The notes: generated from the sequence alone by a model not told the origin. A DNA stretch of 64,000 nt from Rhytidiadelphus loreus (GCA_947034895.1 OX344763.1:1180501-1244500), one strand, 5' to 3'; positions 1-13,238 are shown, counted from the first letter of the stretch. Numbers and translations: made by a program.

Positions 1-670
1 GTAAGATATTGATATTTGTTTATTGCAAAATTGTGATGATCATTATTGATTATGTGACTATATGGTATTGATGTTGATGCTTACCTTCCATTGTAGATGT
101 TTGTCTAAGATTATGATCACCCTTCACTTGTTGTAGGATATTGATGTTTGCTTACCATTCTAAATATTTCTTTAGTGTGGTGGTCACCTTTAGTTGTAGA
201 ATGTTTATTTTAACCTACTATTGTGGATATTTTCCTAACATGATGGTCACCTAGCCTTTCATAATTGCATGCCATTGATGTTGATGTTTTCCTACCATTG
301 TTCATATTTGGCTAACATCTTGGTCACCTTTAATCATAAGATGTTGATGCTTGCCTACTATCACAAAGATTTGCCTGATTTCATGATCACCCTTAACTGT
401 AGAATGTTGATGCATGCCCACTATTGAAGATATTTGCCTAATATGATAATCACCTTTAACTAACTAAAAAATGTTGATATTGAAGTTTGCCTAATATGAT
501 GGCCACCTTTTAATTGTAGAATTTTGATATTTGTTTACCATTGTATAAATTTGTTTAACATGATGGTCACACTTATTTGTGAGACTTTGATGTTTGCCTC
601 AAGGTTTGCCTATTATTGTAGATAATTGTCTATTGTGGTAGTCACCCTTAATTGATTGTATGATGTTGTG
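1..670. repeat. Degenerate tandem repeat, period about 60-80 bp
   Basis: About nine imperfect copies of a unit built from a 'gatgtttgcctaccattgt' type segment followed by a 'gatggtcaccttta' type segment. The 'gtcacc' core recurs near 115, 185, 245, 325, 388, 446, 502, 563 and 640. Copies differ by substitutions and small indels, so the array is old. No coding potential is seen. The left end may continue outside the window. Confidence 0.75.
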
Positions 671-1211
671 AGCATTTTATCTCCACCCTTAAGATGAAAC
701 AAGCACAAATTGGGTTCTACATTGTTACTTCAAAATCATAAGGTGTGGATGTCTAAATGTTGTTCAATTGGCCTTTTAAGCATTGAACATGCATTTCCTA
801 ATAAAAAGTTCTAAATGTTCCAAATTATAACGAAGATTGTTAAAAATATTCCAAAAGTAAGAATTTTGCAATTTTCAAGCCAATATTGTTGACATTGTTA
901 GGATTTGAAAAAATAACAACTATTTTGAAGAAAAATAGCTTCAAAATGTTTTTTGGATAAAACTTCTATTGTATTCCTTGAAGAAGATTATATCAAATAA
1001 AAGATAATTTTTTTTCAAATTTTTCTTTTGATATTAGCATAAAATGTATTGTGGCTAGTCATAAGAAGAGCCTAGGGTTGCTTACAAGTATGCATATTTT
1101 AAGCTCTTTGAAAATTCATTGTTCATTCATATTGTATCCAAAATATAAAAGAAGATATCCTAAAATCTCCTTTTGACTTGCAACAAGATCCCGCAAAAAT
1201 CAAGCATTTAA
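671..1211. other. AT-rich intergenic sequence
   Basis: No open frame with protein-like composition, no splice-site-bounded exon and no RNA gene could be recognised here. It runs up to the TTAA flanking the next element. Confidence 0.6.
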
Positions 1212-2141
1212 CCCTTAAAGGTTAGAGACTATGTTTTCACCAAAAACACTCCAAAACTGTCATTTCTAATACAAGTACCAAATTTTAGTAGAAAAATATT
1301 TTTGAACATATATAACCGTAGGATCTTGTATTAATCTAGTTTGAGAAGACGTGGAAAAAATTTCAGAAATTTCCACCATGTAGATTGCAAGATATTAATT
1401 AGCGTTTGAATCCACAAAAATTCTTTTTTTGGCCCTGCAAAAACTTGGGTCGTTGCACTTCACAAGGTCACATTTGTATGAAAAAATGTCCAAAATGGTG
1501 GTTACTCTTTGGGTTCATTCTTCAAGGCAAATTGTATACATTCTTGAAAAAATTTAGATAATTTGGAATTGCACAACATATAGAAGAAAAATAGTAAGTA
1601 GAAAGAAGTAGAGAATGATTCAAAACACTAAATTGTTAAGAATTTAATTATGGAATTGAAAAATTCCAATACAATGGTTGTAATGTATTAATAAAAAATC
1701 TACATCACATGCTTTTATTTTTTCAATTTAAAAAAAAAATTGAGTTAAATAAAGGACTCCAAAGTTTATTTTAGAATAGGAAATCTATAACTGCCTGCAA
1801 ACTAGAACACCTCATAACTTTCATCTTGTAAATCAAAATGGAATGATTCAAAGCATTCCACTTATATATATATATAGAGAGAGAGAGAGAGAACCAATTT
1901 CAAATTTTTATTTTTGAGAATTTTAAAGAAATTTTTGGGTTGCCCACTGAGCATTGAAAATTACATATCATGCAACAACTTTTGAAGCATGTAGTCAAAA
2001 GTTATGAAATTGTTGGGCCTTAAAGCTACTCCTCGGACACATGTTGTGTAGGAATTTCAAAGAAAAAAATAAAAATTCCATTCATAGTAAGTTGCCCAAA
2101 ATTGCTATGTTGTCAAAAAATGTGGTTTGGTCCTTTAGGGG
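1212..2141. mobile_element. TTAA-flanked non-autonomous element, family A copy 1
   Basis: The element starts 'cccttaaagg' after TTAA (1208-1211) and ends 'cctttagggg' before TTAA (2142-2145), so the ends are short inverted repeats flanked by a TTAA on each side. The left part aligns with the copy at 10193-10768 (shared 'ctccaaaactgtcatttct', 'atgtagattgcaagatatta' and 'cctgcaaac...cataactttca' segments). No transposase is encoded. TTAA target duplication with CCC-starting ends is the signature of piggyBac elements; family assignment is inference. Confidence 0.6.
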
Positions 2142-2145
2142 TTAA

Positions 2146-3720
2146 TAATAGATACAAAGCTCAATTGCATATTTGGACACATTTAAGTGTTATAGTTTTC
2201 ATGAGAAAAACATGGAGAATTGACTTTAAAAATTCCACAAAGGACATTGCTTTTCTGTGTCACTTTTTTGTAATCACAACCAAGAAATGTTGTCTTCATG
2301 TCCAAGAGAGGTTAAAAAGTATAATCATGCACTACAAAGGATTGATTGCATAATCAAGGAATATGAGTTCTTCATATGTCATTTATCCATAACCATTCAT
2401 TCTTTAGGAATAGTTTATGTAGGGCAACACCCTTTTCATTGAGTATTATAAAAAAAATACGGGTTGGAATTGTCGAGCTTGTCTTCTTTGTGAGAAGACC
2501 TTATTTTTCATAACACCTTATGTAAAGGGCATTGCACTATATACCTAAACAATGTGACCTTCAAATAGGAAAACAATTGAGCCAATCCAAAAAAAAATCC
2601 CACTCCTGACACATAAAATAAGGTAGGAGGCTCCAAAGATGCCTCCTTCCTAATTTAGCCATGTACATTTAGGCCACGAATGACCTCCCACCTTCACCCA
2701 CAATTGCCACAAGGTCTCAAGAGCAACCAATGGGAGTTGAAGAGTTTTTTGAGTCAACCAATGAAACTTGACCATTTCATGATTCAAAGGTGTTTGTTTA
2801 AAAGGTGTCTAGTAGGGCATTATTATAGTACCCTATATTTTCAACTATAAAAACTTATAGAGCATTATATAAGAATAAAAAATTATGAAATGATTTGGGT
2901 TGGATTTCGCTTAGAGTTGGCTAACATTCTTACCACGAAAATTAACTTTTGGATCATCCACCTACTAGGTGACATTGGATGTGTCTATTTTTGGTGCTTC
3001 TACCATATTCATGGATTGACCCTCTTATTGTCCTATGTTTTACCCTTGAAGAAAACATTATAATTTTTTAATTGCCACCCATGATCAAATTTGCAAATTC
3101 TGAATTCCTGTTTGCAAACAAAGGCCCCAAATTAATTAGGAAAGTGAAGAAATACAAAATGTATGTGGCACAAAATAGGGGACAATTTTTACATCCACCC
3201 TTGACGGGGGCAATAAGGGGTCAATCCTCTTTATGGCATCGCCACCAGTATTGTTTAACGTTCTCGGCAACGGTACTCCATCTTTGGCGTGCCTTTTTAA
3301 TGGTAAACGGCTCCACACCAACAATATGTTACGGTATAAATTTTGGAGTCCATCACGTCACATTTGAACATTTCCACGGCAAGGGAGGGCCTTTATAGAG
3401 GGTAGTATTACAACTCACAGTATTTTAGATTCTTAGTCAACGTGGAAGCAATGGAGGGGGGAGGGGGGCGGGGGGCGTTAAAAAAAAGGGAAGAACTTTT
3501 GTGAGGCAAAGGAGAAACAACTTTGTTTATCTTTTTTACACATTTCACAAGATCCAAAGTAAGGGACTGGACAGAAGAGTGGGAATTTTTGGAGACACAT
3601 TATAGAGCACTACAATGCAAACAAGACTTTTTCCCATGTGTACTCTCAAGAATGTGCGGACGCTTTGAAACCAAAACTTTTCAATGCACACATCACACTC
3701 TTGAGGGATGGGAAAAATAG
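2146..3720. other. Intergenic sequence, no gene recognised
   Basis: Short open frames exist on both strands (for example near 3070-3400) but none has recognisable domains, conserved motifs or credible exon borders. A slightly GC-richer patch around 3180-3480 ends in a G-run (3455-3477). I see no function for it. Confidence 0.5.
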
Positions 3721-3749
3721 TAAAAGACTTTTTATATAAAAACATAACA

Positions 3750-4115
3750 TTATATAAGATTTCATTCAAACTTAAAATTAGAAGTTCTATAAATATTAAC
3801 AAGTATATGTATATGTTAGGTAATGTAAGAGATAAACCTTCTATTTTTAATCCATTAGTATATGTTCATATGGAATACAAGATAAAAAGTTTTATTTTTA
3901 ATCCATTAGTATGTGTTCAAACTTAAAATTATAAGTTCTACAAATATTAACAAGTACATGTATGTGTTATACATACCTTTAATGTAAAAGATAAACCTTC
4001 TATTTTTAATCCATTAGTATATATTCATATGGGGTACAAGATAAAAAGTTTTATTTTTAATCCATTACTATGTGTTCATGTGGGGTACAAGATAAATTTT
4101 TTATTTTTAATCCAT
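3750..4115. repeat. Tandem duplication of AT-rich units
   Basis: A block of about 170 bp containing 'attagaagttctataaatattaacaag' type sequence, 'gataaaccttctatttttaatcc' and 'gtacaagataaaaagtttt' occurs twice in direct orientation. The last two segments are themselves repeated at about 60-bp spacing. Non-coding. Confidence 0.65.
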
Positions 4116-4479
4116 AGATCCATTGCTCAACAAAAAACTCAATCTTAAAAAATTTTAGCTCCAAAAATAAGCCACAGTGTCCGGTGCCTTGGTGGCACTT
4201 GAAAACTTATACTCAATCCAATTTTAGAGGGTTGTTGGTGGGGATCACTATGTGATCACGGCACAACCACATCTCACGGGACTCCAAAGCCCTCACCACT
4301 TTTGGGTACAGTGCTCATTTGGCGTGCAACTGGTGGCGATGCTCTCAGGGCAGTGGGAAAATCCAACACCGCCACCCCTGGAAACAATTCAAGGGTAAAA
4401 GTACTAACCCCAGGGTAAAAAAGTCGAACCGTCCACAGTAAAAGCTTTCCACCTCGAGACCCGTGGAAAAGTAACAGGC

Positions 4480-5934
4480 CTCAAAGGGGGGCATAAAGTC
4501 TATTCCCGTGCCCACCTTTCCTTTCGCGAGGGAGCCAGGCTTGTCGTCTCTTCTCTTCCTGCCCACCCTCCCCTCGCTTCCGTCGTCGCGCCCTTCGTCT
4601 TCAATCCGTCACACAAGCTTCTCTCTCACCTCGCAATATTGTTGCATTTCCCGGTCGAAGCGCGTCTTCGCCCACTTTTTTTCGCCCTCTCGTGAATAGG
4701 GTTCCGCTTCGTTTCATGGGCCGCCGTCGCATTGTCGCGATTTGGACATGTTTGGCGCTTTCCAAGGGTGCCGTGGCTCCCGCACCGGCTATGGCCATGA
4801 CGTAATCGCGTTCAGGTATCGCGCGCTTCAGTTCCCTTCTGTGCAGAGATTTTGATTTTGCGTTGTGGGTTTTGTCGAATTTGGTTGCAATCCCTGCTTT
4901 CGGGTGGGGAGATTTCGGGCCCCGCGGGGGTGTATCTACCCATAGGGATACGAAGCCGTCGTCGAAAATCAGGACAGCAGTGAGGATTCAGGGCGATGTA
5001 CACGACGATCGAAGCTGCGGTGGTTAATAATATTTTTTTCGGGATGATTGCATAGAAATTGTGGCAAGGGGTATTTGATTACACCTAGAGATTGTTGTTT
5101 GGAAAATATTAATGACATCGTGGAGGAGTGTTGGTAGCTGTACGCATCGTCAGGAAGAGATTGAGCACTCATCGTAAGGAGCAATTATGTTAGATAGTTT
5201 CCGATGTTTCTCCTGGAGTTCGCGTGCTGATCGTTGCATATGCAAAGTGAGCTTTGCAGTTAATCCGAATTCTTGTTTCCACGTTAGGTCTTTTTTAGGT
5301 TGAATCGATGTTGTGATTCAAAACAGTCGGTGGACCTGCAGTTTTCTGAGCTGCAATTTAGGGTTGAGGGAAGATCAGAGTCCTATCTTTTTCAATATGC
5401 TGATCTCGCCAATATCATACAAGCATTTATTCATAGCTTTTGTTGTTTTGTGACGATTCTGGTATGCATTTCCCGCGTCAAAAAATCCCTGATCACATTC
5501 TCTGCCACTGTGTAGTCACTCGCGGTCTTGGCACATATTGCGCGGTTTTAATTCCTCGAGGTAGGTTGTTGATTCTGTTTCTTCCTCTGATCGTGGTTGT
5601 GTCTGAATTCTTTCTTGCCCAGGTGTAGGTACAACACTCGGCAGCCGAGGATGCAGCGCCGTGTGGGGTCGTGCGCGAGGAGACGATGATCCATGGAGAT
5701 GACCTTGACTGTGCTTGGCGGTACTAGTTCGATTTCTGGAGTTCGAGTTTCTCATGGTGCACCACGTTAGTTAATAGGTGAGGAATCACACTGCGCCACT
5801 AATTGATAGCCGAGTAGTCGTAGTAGTAGTGCTAGCAGCCCAGGGCCGAAAGGGCTGGTTCTGGTCTGAGGACTTGGGGGGGGCGGACAAGCGCTCCAAT
5901 TGGCCTTGGCGGAAGAAGTAGATGTAGTGTCGGG
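4480..5934 (+). promoter_or_regulatory. GC-rich promoter and 5' leader of TIFY-GATA gene copy 1
   Basis: Base composition jumps from AT-rich to GC-rich at about 4480, as expected for a plant promoter/leader. The stretch between about 4705 and 5368 is diverged but clearly homologous to the leader of the second copy at 16972-17722 (reverse strand). Examples are a 17-bp identity at 4705-4721 versus 17706-17722 and a 24-bp identity at 5345-5368 versus 16972-16995. A possible short leader intron lies between a GT at 5561 and an AG at about 5620. Transcription start and leader introns cannot be fixed without RNA data. Confidence 0.55.
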
Positions 5935-8348
5935 ATGTCCACCACCGACTCCGACCACCTCGTGCACGCCCAGTCGCTGCAACTGCACCACAGCCAACTC
6001 CACCACCACCCGCACAGCCTGAGCCATGGACTAGGCCACGCCATGCACGAGATGCACGTGCACGGCCACGGCGACGCCGACGGTCAGGCGGGGGCGGGGG
6101 TGGAGCAGCAGCAGCGCGGGCCGGGGCATTTGGAGGGCGAGCACGTGCACGTGCACCACGTGCACCACGGCCACGGCATGCATCACGGCAACGACGAGAA
6201 CGGCGCCGGCGGCGACGAGCACGACGAGGACGCGGGCGACGAGGAAGGGCTGGACGAGGCGGACATGCACTCCGACGGCGGCGGCCACCCGGGCGATCAG
6301 CCCGTGCCGCTGGCGGTGCGCTCGCAGGGCTCCACGCAGCTGACGCTGTCTTACCAGGGCGAAGTGTATGTGTTCGACACCGTGCCGCCGGAGAAGGTAC
6401 AGAACAATCCGACCCTCAGTGCAATCATGCCGTGCTGGAATGCACTCTCACTGTGGTGTTCGTCTTCGATCAAGCGAATTTGTATCTGCATGTGAACATG
6501 GCGTGTTTCAGAAGGACCAGATGCTGCGGTAGACCAGCAATTGTTGGCTTCTTCAGCGGCCCGCGTTGCGAGTTGTGTTTGCGAGTTGATCGCGTGAGGT
6601 GTGTGCATTTTGGTTGCAGGTCCAGGCTGTGCTGCTTCTATTGGGCGGCCGCGAGATCCCTCCAGGCATGTCGGGTGTCAATGTTTCCAGCAACCATCAT
6701 CACAAGGTGCTCTTTTTTTTCCGCTTGTTGCAACATGAGCTTGTATGTGCGGTCGGGTGAAAAGCAGCTCCACTCTGTCCAGACGGAACGCTTTGTCGCA
6801 GTATTTGAGGGAGTGGCTTTGTGTGTGTGGAGATGCCCACCGGTATGTGATTTGAGCTTGTGCCTGTTCGTATGACGCAGGGAATGACGGAGCTCCCGGC
6901 GCGCATGAACATGCCGCAAAGGCTGGCCTCTTTGACGCGTTTTCGGGAGAAGCGCAAAGAGCGTTGCTACGACAAGCGGATTCGGTACACCGTTCGCAAA
7001 GAAGTGGCTCAAAGGTAGTTCTTTGTTTGTGTTGACCGACGGCCATTTGATTGAGTTTCCTCTTGACTGGTGGTATTTTGGAGTTTCTTTTTATTGTGGG
7101 CATGTCATTTTTTCTGGGGGATTGAGAATCCGAAAGCCGCCGGTGTTGTTTGTGGTCCGTTACTAGCGCACTTTCGTGGGAAGCAGATTGTTGTTTATCC
7201 CGGACGCTTTGCAATAGCGTGTGGTCGGATGGATTTTTGACGATGTGACCTTGAGAGTGCGTTCAGGATGCAGCGCAAGAAGGGTCAGTTCGCCTCTTCG
7301 CGTCCCAGTCAGGAAGAGGGCGGCGCCGTTGCGAATTGGGATGGTACCCAGGCCGCTGGACAGCCTTTAGGCCCTGGAGGAGTTCAACCCGAAGTGACGT
7401 ACGTCCTTCTTTGTGACTTTCCGTGCTGCAAGTGCTCTTGCATTGTTTTGTTCCTGGACTACGGATTCTTATTTGCGTCGTCTGGTTGCCTGTTCTTTTG
7501 GGAGGGCCTGTTTCTGCGAATATTTTCCCTGATTTTCTGTTCCCCGCTCGGCAGGTGTGTACATTGTGGAATCGGAGAGCGGTCTACTCCAATGATGCGA
7601 CGAGGCCCATCCGGGCCTCGCACTCTGTGCAATGCCTGTGGCCTGATGTGGGCCAACAAGGTACGCAGCTGCCTGATGTTGGTGTGTGATTTGAGAAGGT
7701 CGAACGAGAACGTGCACAGGTGGACAACATGGTCTTTCTAGCCTTTTGTCGGAGCACGTGTCTCGAGTTGATGTTTTTTTTTCGTGGAATGTTTTCCAGG
7801 GTGTGTTGAGGGATCTTTCGAAGAACCTTCCAGTCGCGGCCGGAGGGCAGCAGCAACTGCTGTTGCATCCGCAGCAAGTAAGCGAGTTAGATTTTCGTGA
7901 TGCGTGCTGTTTTCCGTTTGTGAGTAGGCCAGAAGATGAGTGGTCGTGTGAAGTGTAGCTTGTTGAAGAGTCGTTGTTCTGAGTGTCTGAGCTGAGCCAT
8001 TGTTGTGGTGCTATTTGTCGAGTCCAGATGCTACAGCAGCAACAGCAGCAGCTCCAGATTCCGGGCTTGCAGCATAGTGTAGAGAATGCTCCTCCAGTGG
8101 GGGTACGTGATCTTCCCTTTTGTCAGGTCCCCCTTGGGTTTTCGCGAAAGCATGGATGTAGTGGAGACCAGAAGTAGAATTTCTGAAAGCGTGTGTCGGA
8201 GGCTTTTGGTTTGTGAGTTTGATCTGGTGTTGTTGCATTGTCCCTTGTTCAGGATGTACAGGGAAGCCAACAGAGGGACGTGGATGTACAGAAGAATATG
8301 GCCAGCATGGTGGCAGCGGGTGGAGGTCCTGTTCTGGCCGCCGGATAG
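5935..8348 (+). CDS. TIFY-CCT-GATA zinc finger transcription factor (ZIM-like), copy 1
   Basis: Nuclear DNA-binding regulator of the plant TIFY/ZML GATA family. Eight exons with GT/AG borders and consistent phases: 5935-6396, 6620-6706, 6881-7014, 7267-7398, 7555-7660, 7800-7877, 8028-8102 and 8253-8348, giving 389 residues. The start is the first ATG of a His/Asp-rich N-terminus (residues 1-130). The TIFY motif TLSYQG is at 137-142 and its domain runs across intron 1. The CCT motif is at about 197-228 ([17 protein letters not shown]). The GATA finger is at 273-300 with spacing C-x2-C-x20-C-x2-C, typical of TIFY-type GATA factors and unlike the 18-residue loop of most GATA proteins. The C-terminus has a Gln-rich run (MLQQQQQQ). 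In the family these factors bind GATA sites and act in light and developmental control; the precise role here is unknown. A near-identical twin lies convergently at 13773-16186. Confidence 0.93.
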
Positions 8349-8882
8349 GTGCCGCGCGCTTGCAACCCGCATCTTGGTGTCCGCCGATTGTAATTTTTTT
8401 TTTCCGGGGTTTGTTGACGCCCACAGAAGTGTCATGGGTGCTTTTGCCTACATGGAAAGTCTGGTAGTGCAGCGGCTGCTGCGTTCTCCACCTACAGAAA
8501 AGCTTCGTGAGTCTGCTGCCGTTGTTTGCCGCTCCCCGTCTGTGGGACATGCTTTCAGAGACCTAGTGCGCCTGGTTCCACTGCAAGCGAAGTGTGGATC
8601 GGCGGGGCAATATATTTGGGTGGGTTTGATGTTAGGTCGAGCCGTGACTGCAGATTTCGGCTTTTGATTGCCATCCATAAACCTACTTTTTTCATGGGCG
8701 TGTATTTAATTTTTGGTCAAAGTTCGATTGGGATTCTCGTTATCCTTGGACGCTTTGGACTCCGGGAGCTGTGGGCTTCCTATCGTGGGTCTGCATTTGG
8801 CAGATTGTGTGTGGGAGCTTCTTGCTCGTTGTGTGTTCTGTGCACTTCGTCTATCGGTGTTTTCGGTGACTTCCGAGGGCTG
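8349..8882 (+). other. 3' untranslated/downstream region of copy 1 (inside the arm)
   Basis: Sequence after the TAG at 8346-8348, still within the identical inverted-repeat arm. A pyrimidine tract followed by 'cccacag' at about 8394-8426 could be a splice acceptor, so an alternative 3' exon is possible. No further conserved protein domain is seen in any frame. Confidence 0.45.
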
Positions 8883-10192
8883 CTTATGATCTGGACTGGT
8901 TATTTGATGTCAGTATTTTGACCGAATTTAGGGGGGATGATCCGAAACAATTGGGACTTTTTAATTGCATGGTACGAACTGCTAATTAGATTTTGGACTG
9001 GTTTGTATTGTGCGTTTTGAAGAGGCATGTAGTTGTTGTCTTGCGAGTGAATAGCAACCGTGTGAAAGGATAGTAGTAGTTTACGCATATGACAAGTGAG
9101 GTAGGACTGTAGGGTTATCTACAGAGTTGTCCTGATTCTTGAGTCAGCTGTTTGGTACGTTGTGGTATTTGCACCGAGTTCCGTCCACTCCTTGTCACGT
9201 TTTTTCCTCAGTTCCATGAGTGAAATTGCGTTGAATTCTTCAGTTTTGCAAGTTTTTGGTTTAATTCCTTTGAAACCAAATGTTTTTTGTACGTCTGAGG
9301 ACTGAGGATGTAATTTTGTAAAGAATCAGTATAGCCGTGTAGTGGTGAAACCTTTAGTTATCTTGAACTGCACATCTATTTTCGTGTTCATGCTTAAGTT
9401 AGTGCTTAGAAGGTGGCGATCCATTTCTGATCACCCCCCGTTTTCTGCTGTGTAGATTGCTCTCTTTCCATGCATGCAGAGATGAGTACTGATAGTTGTG
9501 GCATAGTTCCCAGTGCACTTATGGAGTATCAATATTGCAACCATTCCTTGGTTGGAAATAGGAAGACATACATGACCAGAATGGGTTGATAAGAATCTTG
9601 AGCTAAAAAATTCTCCAAAATTATGTTTTGAGAAATAATATTATGAAAAATTATGCAACTCTAATTCTGTACACGGCAAAACTCCCCACTCCAGAAACCG
9701 GCACTCCAAATGCTCGTAATTGCTTATGATAAGTGGTTGGATTGTTGGAAATGGGTCGTCTGCTCTACTGCAATTTCCATGCAAGCCTGCAAAAGTCTTG
9801 CCACAATCTATGCCAACTTGTGCCGTACACATTCACTGTAGAGATAAGACAGTCAACTCTTTCTCGTGGGAGATATTTTTGCCTTCAATACGAGGACTGC
9901 CTCTGACAAGTACTTACTCCGTAACTATTTATGTAGAGTCCTATGTCGTATATGCGAACGTGTGATTGTTGGATTCTTATTGTCTGCTGACCCTCATGGT
10001 TTTCCTCACTACCGAAACTTTGAAAATTCATAATCTATTTGTGCGACATTCAAATAATGTGTACTTTAGTGTAAATCCCCTCAAAAGTGGGCATAAGTTT
10101 CACATGACCACAACATACTCCAATTTTTTTTTGTTTCTACAATGATATATAACTTCTTTGGAGACATATACAACTGTAAAATCTTGCATTAA

Positions 10193-10768
10193 CCCCTAAA
10201 GTCCAAAGGCCATTTTTCTGCCAAAACCATTCAAAACTACCACTTCTGCTACATTCACCTATGAAATAATTTTTTAATATTTTAAAAAATCTAACCATAG
10301 GGTCTTGTTCTACACTTGTGTTAGATTACGTGATAAAAAATTTGTGATGTTTGATTGTGTAGATTGAAGGACATTAACATTCAAAGTGGAAGAAAAAAAA
10401 TTATTTCAAGAAGTTGCTATGATTGCCTGCAAAACAAGAAACTCCATAACTTTCACATCACTAATCCAAATGGAATGAATCAAAGCTTCCCATTTAGAAG
10501 AAAATATAATCTACAAGAAAAAAAAATATTAAAATTTTTATTTCAAAATTTTGTGAATTTTTTTTGCTGCTCGGTCTCCCCCATTTTGAAGTTATTGTGG
10601 CATAACTTTTGCTCCTGGGCACCAATTGGAATAAAAATTATATTCCCAAAAAGCTCATAAGTTTATCTATCTTAAGAGAAATTTTCAAAAAGTTTTAGTA
10701 AAAATTAAGATCATAGGAGCCTGCCCAAAATCCATTTTCTCCTCCGTAGGGACAATGGGACTTTAGGG
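10193..10768. mobile_element. TTAA-flanked non-autonomous element, family A copy 2
   Basis: Flanked by TTAA at 10189-10192 and 10769-10772. Ends are 'cccctaaagtcc' and the inverted 'gggactttaggg'. Length is 576 bp, almost the same as the copy at 31676-32495 once its nested insert is removed. A motif 'attccaatt..tgcccaggagcaaaagttatg' (on the minus strand) is shared with that copy. No coding capacity. Confidence 0.65.
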
Positions 10769-11389
10769 TTAAATTTGCATGAGAATACAGTTAATTGTAA
10801 AGTATGTACAGTGCGGGACCATGAGCCGGAGTTTGGGAAAAATATGGGACTAAATTCCTTGGAGCACCAAAACTAAGGTCCGATGGAATTTAGTGTTGTG
10901 TTTCTTTTGTACTATTTTTAGTTAAACCTTCCTTTGACACCTGTTTATAAACACGGGATGAACTTTATAATTAACTCTAATGTGTAGAATTTTTTTTCAA
11001 ATACTGCTTTGACAAATCAAAGTGTAAGATTCAAACATAAAAAGTTTCTATTCTATATTGTAATATTGGTTTTTGAGACTTTAAATCCTTTTAACTTAAA
11101 TTTTTTTAAACCAAATAGTTTAGAGGTTCAAATCTTTACGACTTCAAATTGACTTGAAATTCTAAATTTTCTTTTTCAAAAGGAATGGAAATTGATTTTC
11201 ATGCTTTAAAAAAATTGTTAAGTAAAAGTAGATTCAAGATGGAATGGAGAACTAAATTCTAAAATGGAACACTTTCTATCACTAAGATTGTTTAAGCATG
11301 AAACTTTTTGTTTTGAAGTATTGTGAAAATTGAGTTCAAAAATGGATCCTAAACATTATTTTTTTAGGAAAATGTCCGAATTGCTAGTA

Positions 11390-12937
11390 AAATAGGATCC
11401 TCCATAACTTTCACATCACAAATCCAAATGGATTGTATTATAGATTTTTAGGTAAATCTATGTAGACAAAATTATTGAAGTTCAATTTCAAGTTTTTGCA
11501 TTATTTTGAACTTTTGAAGGCATAAAGTAGTGGCTTCCCTATCCCTATCTCCATTGGGTTGAAGGGGAGCAAAAATGGGAATAGGGAAGGCAAGTGCCCA
11601 CTAGTTCTTCCCTAAATTTTCAACTTATTGCTAAATAGAGGTAAGGAGAAGTTAAAAAAAACTATAGAAATAGTAACAAGGCCAAATGAATAGTATTGCC
11701 ACAAATCAATGAAGCACAACTCATGTTGGAAAGGTGAAAAGTGGTTTAGTGATTACTCTATTTGAATTCCCTATCTATCATCTCATTTAGGGAATTCAGA
11801 TTCCCCCTCCCTAAATTTTTAGGAATAGGGATTATTGGTGGGTGGGGTTTCTTCCCTATCTATGGGTCAGACCACCCATACCTAATCACTTAAGCATTTG
11901 TGGAATACATGGTGACGAGTTGAGTGCGATGGAAATTTTTCCCTTGTAGGAAGATAGAAAATATTAGGATTGCAAAATTTTCAGAATTTTATTTGCAAAA
12001 CTGAAATTTCTGTGAATTTCAGAAGGCAAAAAGTGTTCCAAACTAGTACACAACATCTAGTCTTGCAATTCTACTCATAGAGGAGAGTACTTCCTACTCA
12101 TGTGTACAAATTTCAAAATAATAAATGTTGTAATACATGGCATTCAACAATTGTTCCTCGTAGCCTCATATATTGTGCATGTCACTAAAACTAGACTCCC
12201 AAACATGATTCACAAAGGCGTTTTGTTTGTTTGGAAATAGCAATATCCTAATAGTCAAGGATCCATCCCTAATTGGTAATGGGTACTCTCACTTTAGATG
12301 AAATTCATTTGAATAGGGATAGGGAAGCCACTAGTGGGGGTGCTCTAAGTTTTTTTTCTTGAGTATTAATTGAAATAAAAATGATATTTAGAAAGTTACT
12401 ACATTCCTTTACTTACAATAAAATATTCAAAAAGTCACTACAAAACTTGAAATTACAAGAACTTTAATGGATTGAAGGATGAATATTCCCAGTAAATCAA
12501 ACACAAGTTTGTATACAAGTTCGTATACAAATTTGTATACAAATGATTATATACTATTTAGATTCTATATAATATAAACAATATACTACATTTTTACACA
12601 ATGTTTATTGCAAAAACAAACACATGGCTGCTCTTACAACTAAGTATGCATTGCAAAAATCTACAAATGATTTGGACCTACCTTTATTCCACAGCTTGAG
12701 AAAGCAACAATGTGTGGAATTGCACTATTTTTGCTTATTAAGTGAATACAACATTTCATAAAAATTGCACAACAAAGTCCAAAAATCATAAATTTATGCA
12801 ACATTTTATTGTTAATTTTCCAATTCCCCCAACAATTCAAGTCAATTGGAACTTTGTCACATCTTCAAATATATCTTCATATCCTAAAATGCACATTCTA
12901 CACGACAACTGCAAATGGTTTGAACATCCTTTAGGGG
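11390..12937. mobile_element. Probable family A element, right end defined only
   Basis: A right terminus 'cctttagggg' followed by TTAA (12938-12941) matches the family A end. Family-like internal sequence ('cctccataactttcacatcac', about 11399-11420) lies upstream. I could not find a matching left terminus, so the left coordinate is approximate and the copy may be truncated or composite. Confidence 0.35.
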
Positions 12938-13238
12938 TTAATATGAGACTACGAAACATGCGACTCCTCTAGTCTCCAATACAAGGGATGTACGAATAAA
13001 CACATAACTAAAAAACAGAAATGACAGACCTAACGAGGGGTCGGGAGTCAATAAGGAATCATCCTACTCACTCAACATTTCTCACCAATTCTCTTAGAAA
13101 GCAAGTACAGACCACATCTAACAAAAATTAACAAATCCTTACCAAAATCCCCGAGAATTCTATAAGAACATCTGAAGATGGATCAGCGAAACTCTACAAC
13201 TATCAGGCGCAAAAAAATGATGCCCACCCCACTCAAGC

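Larger units (their letters stand above)
5564..8882 (+). repeat. Left arm of large inverted repeat (3319 bp)
   Basis: Every position x in this arm pairs with position 22121-x on the other strand of 13239-16557, without any indel. The only mismatch I found is 5586 (T) versus 16535 (complement A). Introns, exons and the 3' region are otherwise identical where compared. Identity stops abruptly at 5563/16558 on the outside and 8883/13238 on the inside. Confidence 0.95.
8883..13238. other. Unique spacer between the inverted-repeat arms (4356 bp)
   Basis: The two arm edges lead into unrelated sequences on the left (from 8883) and right (up to 13238). The first 700 bp or so (8883-9600) has moderate GC and may be 3' UTR or downstream sequence of copy 1; the last 250 bp may be the same for copy 2. 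The middle is AT-rich and contains TTAA-flanked transposon sequence (10193-10768 and a second end at 12937). No intact gene is recognised. Confidence 0.6.

Noticed and set aside
3062..3720. Possible exon cluster
   Set aside because: Frames on both strands lack domains, and I could not find donor/acceptor pairs that join them into a sensible protein.
6678..7214. 178-residue minus-strand frame across the GATA gene (and its mirror)
   Set aside because: It runs antisense through well-supported exons and introns of the TIFY-GATA gene; a shadow of the real gene.
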